Below, one piece after another: positions 26,441 through 34,670 of a stretch of DNA of 64,000 bases. The notes below the pieces were generated by a model that did no database searches, had not been told where the DNA came from, and saw only the letters and a program-made list of their open reading frames with translations. The translations under genes were made by a program, and so were the position numbers. The number at the start of each line of letters is the position of its first letter. Within the stretch, counting starts at the first letter, position 1. This DNA is from Flaviramulus multivorans. GTDB lineage: Bacteria > Bacteroidota > Bacteroidia > Flavobacteriales > Flavobacteriaceae. The stretch is taken from positions 1-64,000 of the forward strand of contig NZ_JAKKDV010000001.1 of assembly GCF_021728415.1 (NCBI RefSeq), in the 5' to 3' direction.

Positions 26441-27139
26441 CTAATTCTCTTCAAAAACAGCTATGGCCCTTACTGGAGATCCTGTTCCTCCTCTTATTTT
26501 TAAAGGTAAAGCAATGAACCTAAAACGCCCTTTATTAATTAATAGATGGAGGTTTATCATGTTTTCATAATGCGTAAAGCCCAATTCACCACAAATTTTG
26601 TGCACTTCCTTGTTTGAAACGTTTGGCACACCAGGAGACATAGTTTCTACTCCAAAGGCAGCAATTTCTTTATTTCCTAACCAACGAGTTGCTTCGGCTG
26701 TTATACCAGGTCCATTTCCCCAGTTTTCTGTCCCATAATAATTTCGAAAATGGTCTGTATAAAATAAAACGGTATCTCCTTTTTTTATTTGTAATTGAGA
26801 TTTTTCACAAGCTTTTTGTATGTCTGAAGAAGTTATTAGTGCTCTGAGTCCTTTTTGTGAAAAATCTAAACAGATGCCTTCAGTATAAAACATAGTAAGT
26901 GGCATGGTATCTATAGATTGCCCTTTATTCTCTATTGACATGTGATTAAAAGCATCAACATGGGTTCCTGTATGCTCACCTAACTCTAGCTTGTATACGC
27001 TCGGAGTAACCGTATGACTATCCTTTATATTGTCCCATTCTTCATGAGTTGCATGAACCGTCATTTTAACTTCAGGAAGGCCTTTATATACAGGCATTCC
27101 TGAAAAAATCTCTTGGCTTAAGTCTATTATTTGTGTCAT
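26441..27139 (-). CDS. Cyclase-family metal-dependent hydrolase (kynurenine formamidase-like)
   Basis: A 232-residue protein with the family metal-binding motif H-T-G-T-H-V-D-A-F-N-H (about residues 55-65), opening with I-I-D-L-S-Q-E-I-F-S-G-M-P. The family includes bacterial kynurenine formamidases and isatin hydrolases; the substrate is not decided by sequence. The stop lies 118 bases from the next gene. The start overlaps the end of the acetyltransferase gene by four bases, which indicates translational coupling in a three-gene operon with an isochorismatase-like hydrolase. Confidence 0.8.
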   Translation of the reverse strand: MTQIIDLSQEIFSGMPVYKGLPEVKMTVHATHEEWDNIKDSHTVTPSVYKLELGEHTGTHVDAFNHMSIENKGQSIDTMPLTMFYTEGICLDFSQKGLRALITSSDIQKACEKSQLQIKKGDTVLFYTDHFRNYYGTENWGNGPGITAEATRWLGNKEIAAFGVETMSPGVPNVSNKEVHKICGELGFTHYENMINLHLLINKGRFRFIALPLKIRGGTGSPVRAIAVFEEN

Positions 27140-27621
27140 TTTCTTTTATGAAGTAATAGAACCTTACTTTTGTAATTTGTTGAGCACCAATTGTACTTTT
27201 TAAGTATTTTCATTGGAATGTTAGTTTTTTTTATTTTATACTCGCTAAACCCAACTCGAAAGTAATTATTTTTAAGGTGAGTAAATGGCAAGCACCAAAT
27301 AATGTTTTGATTAAAAGTATGATTTTCAAGCAAAAACTTAATAATCTCATGCGAAATATTCAGTCCTCTATAATCATTAAACACATATATTCCACTGAGC
27401 TCTAAATTATCGTTATCTATAATTATTAATCGACCTAAACCACAAGGTTTAGCATCACACTCAGCAATCACAATAAACTCATTATCAAAATTAGATTCAA
27501 TAAAATTTACTTCTTGATACTTTAAGTTAATCCAGTTAATTTCATTCTTTTCCGCTTCTCTAAGGGTTATAGTCATTTCAGATACTAGTTGGTGTTTAAT
27601 AATATCTCTTTTACAATTCAC
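27136..27621 (-). CDS. GNAT-family N-acetyltransferase
   Basis: A 161-residue GNAT protein. The core pattern is L-S-G-I-Y-V-F-N-D-Y-R-G-L-N-I-S-H (about residues 90-106), where the acetyl-CoA loop is the divergent Y-R-G-L-N-I-S. The preceding strand is I-V-I-A-E-C-D. It overlaps its upstream neighbour by 11 bases and its downstream neighbour by 4, so the three genes are translated as a unit. The acceptor is unknown; the context of two small-amide hydrolases suggests a small nitrogenous metabolite. Confidence 0.7.
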   Translation of the reverse strand: MNCKRDIIKHQLVSEMTITLREAEKNEINWINLKYQEVNFIESNFDNEFIVIAECDAKPCGLGRLIIIDNDNLELSGIYVFNDYRGLNISHEIIKFLLENHTFNQNIIWCLPFTHLKNNYFRVGFSEYKIKKTNIPMKILKKYNWCSTNYKSKVLLLHKRK

Positions 27622-28180
27622 TTAATAATTTGTCTGATTTCCAAACCGTAGCAAACTCTTCATTTAAACTAGCAAGGGTAGTTTGGTGAATAATTTCAGA
27701 ATCATATAATACACCATCAACACCAATTCGATCAAACGTAGCAGTAGCGTCTGAAATTAAATAGGTTTCATAACCAAAGTTGCCAGCCATTCGTGTTGTG
27801 GTGGACACACAATGATTCGTTGTTAACCCAACGAGTACTAAAGTATTAATTTTAAATATATCTAAATGCTCTTTTAAATCTGTTCCTATAAACGCGCTAT
27901 TCACATTTTTTGTTATTATTGGCTCGTTGTCCAATGGCATAGCATGTTCATTAAAATCAAAGCCAGAATTTGATTCATGCAGCAAAGAATTTAGGCTCTT
28001 TGAACTATGTCTAATATGAAAAATAGGCAGTCTGCATTTCCTCCATTTGGCTAAAATCTTTCCGCAAATAATTTCAGCTTCAGGGTTATTTCTGTTCCCA
28101 CCCCAATAGTCTTCATTTAAAAAGGCCTTTTGAACGTCTATAAGAATTAGGGCTGGATTTTTGTCTCTTAGTTTCATCAT
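27611..28180 (-). CDS. Isochorismatase-like cysteine hydrolase
   Basis: A 189-residue protein with the catalytic triad of the family: Asp in L-I-D-V-Q-K-A-F (about residue 15), Lys in T-K-N-V-N-S-A-F (about 92), and Cys in T-T-N-H-C-V-S-T (about 127). Members hydrolyse amides such as nicotinamide, N-carbamoyl compounds or ureides. It is the first gene of the operon with the acetyltransferase and the cyclase-family hydrolase. A 230-base gap upstream, toward 28410, holds nothing I can name. Confidence 0.85.
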   Translation of the reverse strand: MMKLRDKNPALILIDVQKAFLNEDYWGGNRNNPEAEIICGKILAKWRKCRLPIFHIRHSSKSLNSLLHESNSGFDFNEHAMPLDNEPIITKNVNSAFIGTDLKEHLDIFKINTLVLVGLTTNHCVSTTTRMAGNFGYETYLISDATATFDRIGVDGVLYDSEIIHQTTLASLNEEFATVWKSDKLLSEL

Positions 28181-28410
28181 TGCTTAATTAGGCGTTTAGT
28201 CCATTCTGGTTATTCCATAATTACTAATTTATTATTTTATTCATTATTTAAGTGTATTAACTAATTTAATTTTTGCTTTCATCAAATAGTTGAATGGTTA
28301 CAACTTATCCAGCATTTATTCCCTTTTTAAACAAGTTATACTTAAAAAATTTATTCTTGATATTTTTTTGATAAGAGATAAAAAATGCAATTATCTGAGG
28401 TTAAATATAT

Positions 28411-28836
28411 TTACAAATAAACCATAAACCCAGTATCAATATCATAGTAAGCCATCTTGCCATTATTATCCTTTGGAATATTTTTTACTTCAAAATAGCG
28501 TTGACCTTTAATGACGGATTTTAACTCTTTAATATCTCTTTTTGTAGCATTTTTATTATCCTCAGGGGTAAATACATATTTGGCCAAATCAACGGCTGCT
28601 GCACCCAATGCTGCATTTGCAGCACCAGTTAATGATATAGTCTCTTTTTTTGGAGTGCTTTGAACCGTAGGAACTTGAATTTTATTCTGCTCTAGAGTTG
28701 TTTTATGGGGTTTTGTTTTGTTCTGCTTTAGTAACCAACTCCGACTTCTACAAGAGTTGCTACAAAACTTTTGTACACCTCTACGTCTTGGGGTGTACTC
28801 ACTACCACAATGGTTGCAAATGGTTGTCTTTTTCAT
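28411..28836 (-). CDS. Zinc-finger protein of the integrase module
   Basis: A 141-residue protein with an N-terminal zinc-ribbon-like motif C-N-H-C...K-F-C-S-N-S-C-R-S-R (Cys7, Cys10, Cys25 and Cys30), then a lysine-rich linker, then a hydrophobic A-A-N-A-A-L-G-A-A-A stretch, then a small C-terminal domain with Y-D-I-D-T-G-F-M-V-Y. I have no name for the family. A 38-bp perfect palindrome lies immediately upstream of the ATG (28837-28874). It is third after the integrase on the same strand and is probably part of the mobile module. Confidence 0.6.
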   Translation of the reverse strand: MKKTTICNHCGSEYTPRRRGVQKFCSNSCRSRSWLLKQNKTKPHKTTLEQNKIQVPTVQSTPKKETISLTGAANAALGAAAVDLAKYVFTPEDNKNATKRDIKELKSVIKGQRYFEVKNIPKDNNGKMAYYDIDTGFMVYL

Positions 28837-28874
28837 TATTATACGTAAATTAAACGTTTAATTTACGTATAATA
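28837..28874. repeat. 38-bp perfect palindrome
   Basis: Two 19-base arms meet at CG (28855-28856) with no loop. The left arm ends in GTAAATTAAAC and the right arm starts with GTTTAATTTAC. It fills the gap between the stop of 28877-29605 and the ATG of 28411-28836 almost entirely. The start codon of the latter follows directly on the minus strand, so the transcript would fold right at the ribosome entry site. No T-run is present that would make it a terminator. Confidence 0.9.
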
Positions 28875-28876
28875 TA

Positions 28877-29605
28877 CTATTTTTTACCAATATTAAAAAA
28901 TGTTTGCAACAATATTTTTTCTGCTTTAGCTTCCGTTATAAGTGGTTTTTTGTCTTTTTTATTGGTTGGTAGTGGTGGTGTAGTCGTTTTTTCAGGCGTG
29001 TTAGTTTTAAATTTCTTAATCCAATTTTCAAGGTTTAAACTTGGTCCTTTCTTTTTAAAATTATTGACAACATCAGGGAAATAAGTATCGATGATATCGT
29101 GAGCATTAAAGTTTCCTTTTGGAATGGTTTCTTTACTATCATAAAAGGATTTTACTAATACCTCGAAATGCTTTTTATAACTTTCATATTGAATATAGAA
29201 TATTCCAGATAAATTGCTATCGATTTGTATCATTTCAATGGGGTTGTGATACATCCATTTAACTATATAGAACATGGTTTCAACAAATTCAAAATATTTG
29301 TTTAATACATAATTAAATTCATGCGCTTTACCCTCACTTTTCTTTTCTAATAGTTTGAAAATGTTCTTTTCTAAATCGCCCTCCTTTAATAAAATTTGTT
29401 TATTGCTTCTTCCCGCTACATAATGAATCGGACCTTCATATTCATCGAAGACTAAAACTGTGTTTAAAAAATTATATTTCTTCAGCGCATCTAGGGTTTC
29501 AATAATATCTGGTCGGATCTCTTTCTCTGGGATAAAGAAATATAACTCTTTAATAAGATTTGGAATCAAGCTTAGATGAAACTGATGTAATGTTTGCTCA
29601 CTCAT
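28877..29605 (-). CDS. Hypothetical protein linked to the integrase
   Basis: A 242-residue soluble protein, helical throughout, with no signal peptide or recognised domain. The C-terminal third is proline and lysine rich (P-E-K-T-T-T-P-P-L-P-T-N-K-K-D-K-K-P), then a short helix. It overlaps the integrase stop by four bases (ATGA type), which means coupled translation. I infer that it helps the integrase, for example as an excision or accessory factor, but no motif shows it. Confidence 0.55.
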   Translation of the reverse strand: MSEQTLHQFHLSLIPNLIKELYFFIPEKEIRPDIIETLDALKKYNFLNTVLVFDEYEGPIHYVAGRSNKQILLKEGDLEKNIFKLLEKKSEGKAHEFNYVLNKYFEFVETMFYIVKWMYHNPIEMIQIDSNLSGIFYIQYESYKKHFEVLVKSFYDSKETIPKGNFNAHDIIDTYFPDVVNNFKKKGPSLNLENWIKKFKTNTPEKTTTPPLPTNKKDKKPLITEAKAEKILLQTFFNIGKK

Positions 29606-30930
29606 TGTTTTTTCTTTAGCATTTCTGAAAAATCAGGTGGTAACTCAGCGTCAATATCTCTTAGGTATTTCTCTAGGGCATTCATTGATGTATGTCCTGT
29701 AATAAGCATAAGTTTACTTTTTGCCTCGAAAGGTGCGTACTCCATAACGAGTGCTCTATATACTTTAGTTATATAGGTATGTCTAAAACTGTATAAGCCA
29801 TAGTCTTTTCCTAATTTAAAATGATCTTTGATTACCTTTTTAAAACGCTTACTAAAATAATCTCTTTTATTGGTTTCATTAGTTTCCCATTCACCACCAA
29901 TTTTGTCTGGAGTGAATAAGGTGTCTTCAGGATTTAGGCTTGACAAATCTGGCAAATCATCCAATAATATTTGAGGGATAATTTTTGTTTTAAACTGACT
30001 ATTCTTTGCTTTAAACTGAAGAGTTTTGTTTTGTAAATTAATATTTCCGACTTTCAATCGACAAACTTCAATAGGTCTTAGAAAACCATATGAAATGAAT
30101 TTAATGTACAACAATAAAATAGGGTCTTTTTCTTTTAGATGCTTGAAGATGGATTCTTGAGTTTCTAACGTATAGGTTTTATTGCGTTCTGGTTTTGATT
30201 TTAATATGGGTATGTTTTTTAAAAAGTTCTGTCCAATAACATCATTATCCTCCAACACTTGCATAATGCTACCTATATCGGCTCGATAATTATTCCTATT
30301 ACGTGGAGAGGTTTTATCTAAAACATGGTTTAAAAACTGAAGAACCAACTGTTTATCTAAAGCGTCAATTGTTTTAATATTTGGATGGTTTTTATCCAAC
30401 CATTTTAACAGCAGATCTATTTTATTGCTATAATCTTTTAAAGTACGTGCACCTACTAATTTTTCTTTGAGCTTTAAACCATAATCAAACGCAGCCCTCA
30501 ATGATAGATTGGGAACTTCTTGGGGTTGATTTAAGCTCTGTTCCGCTTCTTTTTGTTGGGTGCTTGCTTCAGTTGTTGAAGGTGTGGTTTTAGTTTTTCT
30601 TTGTAATTTTTGATATAACGCTGTGTTATCTTTAAAAGGGTTATAACCTTGTTTTAAGAGCTTTAATAATACTTTACGATATACTGTAAGTACTTCCATA
30701 CGCTCTTCCTTGGTTTTATAAGTGTTTGCTGATCCATAAAAAGGAGTGAGACGCTTTAGTTTACCTGTACTGGGGTCTCGAAAGGAAAAATACACATACC
30801 ATCGCTTGGATAAATTTCCGTTGGCTGTATAGATTTTTGGGCTGGAAAAAAGTTTCTTTTTTGACAAATCGTATGCACTTTCGTATTCACTTTCGTATGC
30901 AAAAGTAAGAATTTGTTTAAATGTAGACAT
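29602..30930 (-). CDS. Tyrosine recombinase/integrase
   Basis: A 442-residue site-specific recombinase. It has an N-terminal domain, an SAM-like core-binding domain around residues 150-230, and a C-terminal catalytic domain. Catalytic candidates are Arg in G-F-L-R-P-I-E-V (about residue 290), Arg-His in Y-S-F-R-H-T-Y, His in T-G-H-T-S-M-N, and Tyr in A-L-E-K-Y-L-R-D near the end. The box II histidine is Tyr here (L-Y-S-F-R), a change often seen in this phylum. It is encoded 56 bases from the 3' end of an initiator tRNA gene, the classic integration site arrangement. Confidence 0.9.
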   Translation of the reverse strand: MSTFKQILTFAYESEYESAYDLSKKKLFSSPKIYTANGNLSKRWYVYFSFRDPSTGKLKRLTPFYGSANTYKTKEERMEVLTVYRKVLLKLLKQGYNPFKDNTALYQKLQRKTKTTPSTTEASTQQKEAEQSLNQPQEVPNLSLRAAFDYGLKLKEKLVGARTLKDYSNKIDLLLKWLDKNHPNIKTIDALDKQLVLQFLNHVLDKTSPRNRNNYRADIGSIMQVLEDNDVIGQNFLKNIPILKSKPERNKTYTLETQESIFKHLKEKDPILLLYIKFISYGFLRPIEVCRLKVGNINLQNKTLQFKAKNSQFKTKIIPQILLDDLPDLSSLNPEDTLFTPDKIGGEWETNETNKRDYFSKRFKKVIKDHFKLGKDYGLYSFRHTYITKVYRALVMEYAPFEAKSKLMLITGHTSMNALEKYLRDIDAELPPDFSEMLKKKQ

Positions 30931-30962
30931 AAAAAAACGGTTTAGAGAAAACCTAAACCGTT
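30931..30962 (-). terminator. Intrinsic terminator between tRNA and integrase
   Basis: AACGGTTTAG (30936-30945) pairs with CTAAACCGTT (30953-30962). On the minus strand this 10-bp stem is followed by a T-run (complement of the A-run at 30931-30937). It ends the tRNA transcript and touches the integrase start codon at 30930, so integrase expression would need read-through or a promoter inside the hairpin region. Confidence 0.85.
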
Positions 30963-30985
30963 GATTACGTCTATTTTAAATTTTG

Positions 30986-31058
<73 letters not shown>

Positions 31059-31069
31059 ATATTGGACTG

Positions 31070-31099
31070 CAAATATACAATCCTTTTTAATTTCTACAA
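31070..31099 (-). promoter_or_regulatory. Promoter of the initiator tRNA gene
   Basis: On the minus strand, TTG (31097-31099) is followed after 19 bases by TATATTTG (31070-31077). This matches the Bacteroidota form TTG-N17-23-TAnnTTTG. The -7 box lies 11 bases before the first tRNA base, which leaves a short leader. Confidence 0.85.
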
Positions 31100-31117
31100 T
31101 AAGAAAACATAAAAATA

Positions 31118-31300
31118 TTATTGACCAATACTTACCACCTGAATATCTAATAATTCTGCATTGGAAAATGTTACAGAAACTTGAATGGGGTTACAGCAAA
31201 CCTCACAATCTTCGATATAAGATTGACTTGATATAGAACTATCAAAAAGCATAGAAATGTTTTCCCAACAATAAGGACATGTAAAAAAATATTCTTCCAT
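31118..31300 (-). CDS. CPXCG-motif zinc-ribbon protein
   Basis: A 60-residue protein with two cysteine pairs: T-C-P-Y-C (Cys8 and Cys11) and E-D-C-E-V-C-C-N-P-I near residue 32-36. The pattern fits the CPXCG-motif-containing cysteine-rich family, a small zinc ribbon of unknown role found in many proteobacteria and Bacteroidota. It is transcribed as a single gene, between a terminator (31311-31342) and the tRNA. Confidence 0.75.
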   Translation of the reverse strand: MEEYFFTCPYCWENISMLFDSSISSQSYIEDCEVCCNPIQVSVTFSNAELLDIQVVSIGQ

Positions 31301-31310
31301 TATTAAAGTT

Positions 31311-31342
31311 AAAAAAAAATAGCCATCAAAAAGATGGCTATT
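31311..31342 (-). terminator. Intrinsic terminator after the LRR gene
   Basis: TAGCCATC (31320-31327) pairs with GATGGCTA (31333-31340) around a 5-base loop, and two more A-T pairs lie outside. The minus-strand read ends in nine T residues (A-run at 31311-31319). Confidence 0.9.
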
Positions 31343-31368
31343 AGAAACTATAATTTATAAAACTTTTT

Positions 31369-32193
31369 TTATTCCTTTTCAATATCCATTACTGCAGTTG
31401 AATTTTGTGCTTCTAGCAATCCTAATACTGGAGGGTTTTTTCCGGATACACTAATATATTCTTGGTTTAATTTATTATCACTTACCATTAAAGTATTTAA
31501 CTTTGTTAAATTGATTAAATCAATTGGTAAATTCCCCGTAAATTGATTAGTTGATAATAATAACTCTTCCAAGTTTTTCAACTGAGCGATTTCAACTGGT
31601 ATTTCACCATCCATTTTATTGTCCATAAGACTCAATTTTTGCAGTTTCGATAACGCATAAATCTCTCTTGGGATATTACCAGTCAAAAAGTTGCTCCCTA
31701 ATAAAAGCTCTTTTAAGTTTGTTAAACCCATTAAAGAGTTAGGGATTTCTCCTGTAAGTTGATTGCTATATAATTTTAAAGACTCTAATTTTTTCAATTC
31801 TCCTAACTCTGAAGGTATACTTCCTTCAAAACGATTCATATATAATTCTAAATCTGTTAAGTTTTTTAGGTTTTTTAATGAGGCAGGAATTGTTCCTGAT
31901 AATTTATTGAAACCAAAATTTAATTTTCTTAAAAAAACTAAATTTCCAATTTCTTGAGGTAGACTACCTTGTAGGTTGTTAAATTGAAGATTAATTTCAA
32001 CTATTTGATTATCCTCTATTTTAACACCATACCAGGTATCAATAGGTTCGTCTAAATTCCATGCAGAGTTCCACTCACTTCCATTTGTGGCATTATATAA
32101 GGCTAATAATGCATCTTTTTCGGATGTAGACACACTGGCAAATGAGTAAATTGTTGTAAGTAAAAGAATTACAGTTAGCTTTAAGGTATTCAT
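31369..32193 (-). CDS. Exported leucine-rich-repeat protein
   Basis: A 274-residue protein with a signal peptide (about 1-19, ending S-F-A-S) and about seven leucine-rich repeats of the plant/extracellular type. The repeats are spaced 23-24 residues with the core L-x-x-L-x-L-x-x-N-x-L-x-G-x-I-P (for example N-Q-L-T-G-E-I-P-N-S-L-M-G-L). An N-terminal cap with W-N-S-A-W-N is present. It is likely to be outside the cell, binding protein or polysaccharide; no enzymatic part is visible and no C-terminal sorting domain is clear. It has its own terminator. Confidence 0.8.
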   Translation of the reverse strand: MNTLKLTVILLLTTIYSFASVSTSEKDALLALYNATNGSEWNSAWNLDEPIDTWYGVKIEDNQIVEINLQFNNLQGSLPQEIGNLVFLRKLNFGFNKLSGTIPASLKNLKNLTDLELYMNRFEGSIPSELGELKKLESLKLYSNQLTGEIPNSLMGLTNLKELLLGSNFLTGNIPREIYALSKLQKLSLMDNKMDGEIPVEIAQLKNLEELLLSTNQFTGNLPIDLINLTKLNTLMVSDNKLNQEYISVSGKNPPVLGLLEAQNSTAVMDIEKE

Positions 32194-32289
32194 ATTACAG
32201 TTAGATTTGGGATTAACTAGTACGAATATACATTACAACTAGACTAAATACTATTTAATTCGATGAAATGCACAAAATTTTAACAAATT

Positions 32290-34200
32290 CTAATCGACGA
32301 ACTGGTCAATTTCAAACTGAATGGCTTCCCATTTTTCCATTAAACCTTGCAAGTCAGTTTTCATTTTTTGATAATTATCGAAGAAATTTGGTTTAGAAGT
32401 AGCTTCTTCATAATTAATTTCAAGCTCAACATCTATGGCTTTAATATTACGCTCTAACTGGCCAATTTTAGATTCTACGTTACTTAACTTATTGTTTAAA
32501 GACTTAAGTTTTTTTTGATCTTCGTAGGATTGCTGCTTTTTCTCTTTAGGTGTTTCTTTTACAACAGTGCGCTTTTCAACATCCCGCAGGCTGTCTACTT
32601 TTCGCTGGTCTAAATAATAATCTATATCGCCTAAATATTCTTTTAGCTTGTGATCTTTAAACTCGTAAACCTTGTTAGTTAATCCTTGTAAAAAGTCACG
32701 GTCATGTGAAACTAAAATTAAAGTCCCTCCAAATCTTTTCAAAGCTTCCTTTAAAACGTTTTTAGATTTTATATCTAAATGGTTTGTAGGCTCATCCATG
32801 ATTAAAACATTAAATGGTTGCAACATTAATTTAGCTAAAGCCAAACGATTTCGCTCTCCTCCAGAAAGTACACGTACATATTTTTCAACCTCATCGCCAC
32901 GAAATAGAAACGACCCTAGAATATCTCTTACTTTACTCCTATTTGTTTCATTAGCAGCATCAATCATGGTATCTAGCACCGTTTTACTGCCGTCTAAATA
33001 CTCTGCTTGATTTTGAGCAAAATAGCCAATTTGTACATTATGCCCAAGTTTTAAATGTCCGTTATATTTTATATCTCCAACTATGATCTTTGCTAGTGTA
33101 GATTTACCTTGACCATTTTGACCAACAAAAGCAGTTTTGCTATCCCGTTCAATGAGTAAATTGATATTTTTTAAAACTAGGTTGTCGCCATAATTTTTTG
33201 AGATATGTTCAGCCTCCACAACCACTTTTCCAGGTGTGATGGATACTGGAAAATTAAGTGTCATTACGCTGTTATCATCTTCATCAACCTCAATTCTATC
33301 AATCTTATCCAACTTTTTTATAAGCGATTGCGCCATTGTCGCCTTTGATGCTTTCGCTCGAAATTTTTCAATTAACTTCTCAGTTTGTTCAATTTGCTTT
33401 TGCTGATTTTTTTGAGATGCTAACTGCTGTGTTCTTAATTCTTCACGCAATACCAAATACTTAGTGTAAGGTTTTGGATAATCATAAATACGTCCTAATG
33501 AAATCTCGATGGTTCTATTAGTCACATTATCTAAAAACATCTTATCGTGAGAAACGATAACCACTGCACCAGGATAATTTTTTAAAAATCCCTCTAACCA
33601 AATGATAGACTCAATATCTAAATGGTTTGTTGGCTCATCTAAAAGTAAAATATCATTGTTTTGAAGTAGCAATTTTGCTAGTTCAATTCGCATTCGCCAA
33701 CCACCAGAGAATGTATCTGTAAGTTTTCCAAAATCTTCGCGTTTAAAACCTAGTCCTTGAAGAATTTTTTCGGTATCCCCTTGATAATTGTAGCCGCCAT
33801 TAATTTCGTATTGATGTTGTATCTCGTTAATATCAACCATGAGTTGATGATACCCTTCACTTTCATAATCGGTACGTTCGACCATTTGGGTATTAACTGC
33901 TTCCATTTTAGCTTCGAGTTCCTTTATTTCTGTGAAAGCCTCATACGATTCTTCTAAAACTGTTCTTCCAAAAACAAAATCAATATCTTGCTTTAAAAAC
34001 CCTATTTTAAGTTCTTTATCAGTTGCAATTTGCCCCGTATCAGGCTCCATTTCTCTCGATAATATTTTGAGCATGGTAGATTTACCAGCTCCATTTTTGC
34101 CTATAAGCCCTACTCTGTCGCCATTTCCAAGTTTAAATGTGATATCTTCAAAAAGGTATTCACCTTGAAATGAAATTGATAAATTATGAATGTTCATCAT
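32290..34200 (-). CDS. ABC-F family ATPase
   Basis: A 636-residue protein with two ABC ATPase domains and no membrane segment. Walker A is G-K-N-G-A-G-K-S-T near residue 35-43 and G-Q-N-G-Q-G-K-S-T near residue 365. The signatures are F-S-G-G-W-R-M-R and L-S-G-G-E-R-N-R-L-A, and Walker B is L-L-L-D-E-P-T-N-H-L-D, with N-V-L-I-M-D-E-P-T in the second. An interdomain linker (about 240-300) and a C-terminal coiled coil (about 560-630) are the ABC-F features. These proteins act on the ribosome in translation or antibiotic protection; which one applies is unclear. A TATTTTTG -7 box lies at 34269-34276 on the minus strand. Confidence 0.9.
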   Translation of the reverse strand: MMNIHNLSISFQGEYLFEDITFKLGNGDRVGLIGKNGAGKSTMLKILSREMEPDTGQIATDKELKIGFLKQDIDFVFGRTVLEESYEAFTEIKELEAKMEAVNTQMVERTDYESEGYHQLMVDINEIQHQYEINGGYNYQGDTEKILQGLGFKREDFGKLTDTFSGGWRMRIELAKLLLQNNDILLLDEPTNHLDIESIIWLEGFLKNYPGAVVIVSHDKMFLDNVTNRTIEISLGRIYDYPKPYTKYLVLREELRTQQLASQKNQQKQIEQTEKLIEKFRAKASKATMAQSLIKKLDKIDRIEVDEDDNSVMTLNFPVSITPGKVVVEAEHISKNYGDNLVLKNINLLIERDSKTAFVGQNGQGKSTLAKIIVGDIKYNGHLKLGHNVQIGYFAQNQAEYLDGSKTVLDTMIDAANETNRSKVRDILGSFLFRGDEVEKYVRVLSGGERNRLALAKLMLQPFNVLIMDEPTNHLDIKSKNVLKEALKRFGGTLILVSHDRDFLQGLTNKVYEFKDHKLKEYLGDIDYYLDQRKVDSLRDVEKRTVVKETPKEKKQQSYEDQKKLKSLNNKLSNVESKIGQLERNIKAIDVELEINYEEATSKPNFFDNYQKMKTDLQGLMEKWEAIQFEIDQFVD

Positions 34201-34268
34201 AGAAATGTAACTTTTATTACAGAGCTTTTATTATTAAAAATGTACTTTTACTGCCTGATTTCAGGTTG

Positions 34269-34276
34269 CAAAAATA
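34269..34276 (-). promoter_or_regulatory. -7 box of the ABC-F gene
   Basis: The minus strand reads TATTTTTG, a match to TAnnTTTG, 69 bases upstream of the ATG at 34200. No clear TTG was seen at the -33 distance, so this is a partial match. It lies upstream of the divergent DUF983 ATG. Confidence 0.45.
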
Positions 34277-34286
34277 CACAAATATT

Positions 34287-34670
34287 ATGTTTAAAAAAGG
34301 AACTAAATTATATAGTATTTTGAAAGGTGCTTGTCCCAAATGTCATGAAGAATCCATGTTTAAAAACAAGAACCCCTATATGCTTTCGGAAGCGTTGAGT
34401 ATGTACGAAAAATGCTCGAATTGCGGCACGAGATATAAAATTGAACCTTCATTTTTTTACGGTTCTATGTATGTTAGTTATAGTGTAGGAATAGCTTTTG
34501 CTGTTGCTGCTTTTGTTATTTCGCATTTTATATTTGAAGCAGGAATTAATCTAGTCTTTATTTCTATTATTGGCACCTTAATCGTTTTTATGCCTGTTAT
34601 TTTAAGATTATCTAGAAATATTTGGATTAACCTTTTTATTCACTATGATAAAAGGTTTGCAAAAAAATAA
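34287..34670 (+). CDS. DUF983-family membrane protein
   Basis: The start chosen is the ATG at 34287 (MFKKGTKLYSILKG). A TTG at 34266 would add seven residues and is less likely. The 127 residues hold a short zinc-ribbon-like N-terminus (C-P-K-C-H-E and later C-S-N-C-G) and two hydrophobic helices (about 65-85 and 90-110). This matches DUF983, an unknown-function family of small membrane proteins common in Bacteroidota. Its stop abuts the stop of the convergent FAD enzyme, with no intergenic base between the two genes. Confidence 0.75.
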   Translation: MFKKGTKLYSILKGACPKCHEESMFKNKNPYMLSEALSMYEKCSNCGTRYKIEPSFFYGSMYVSYSVGIAFAVAAFVISHFIFEAGINLVFISIIGTLIVFMPVILRLSRNIWINLFIHYDKRFAKK

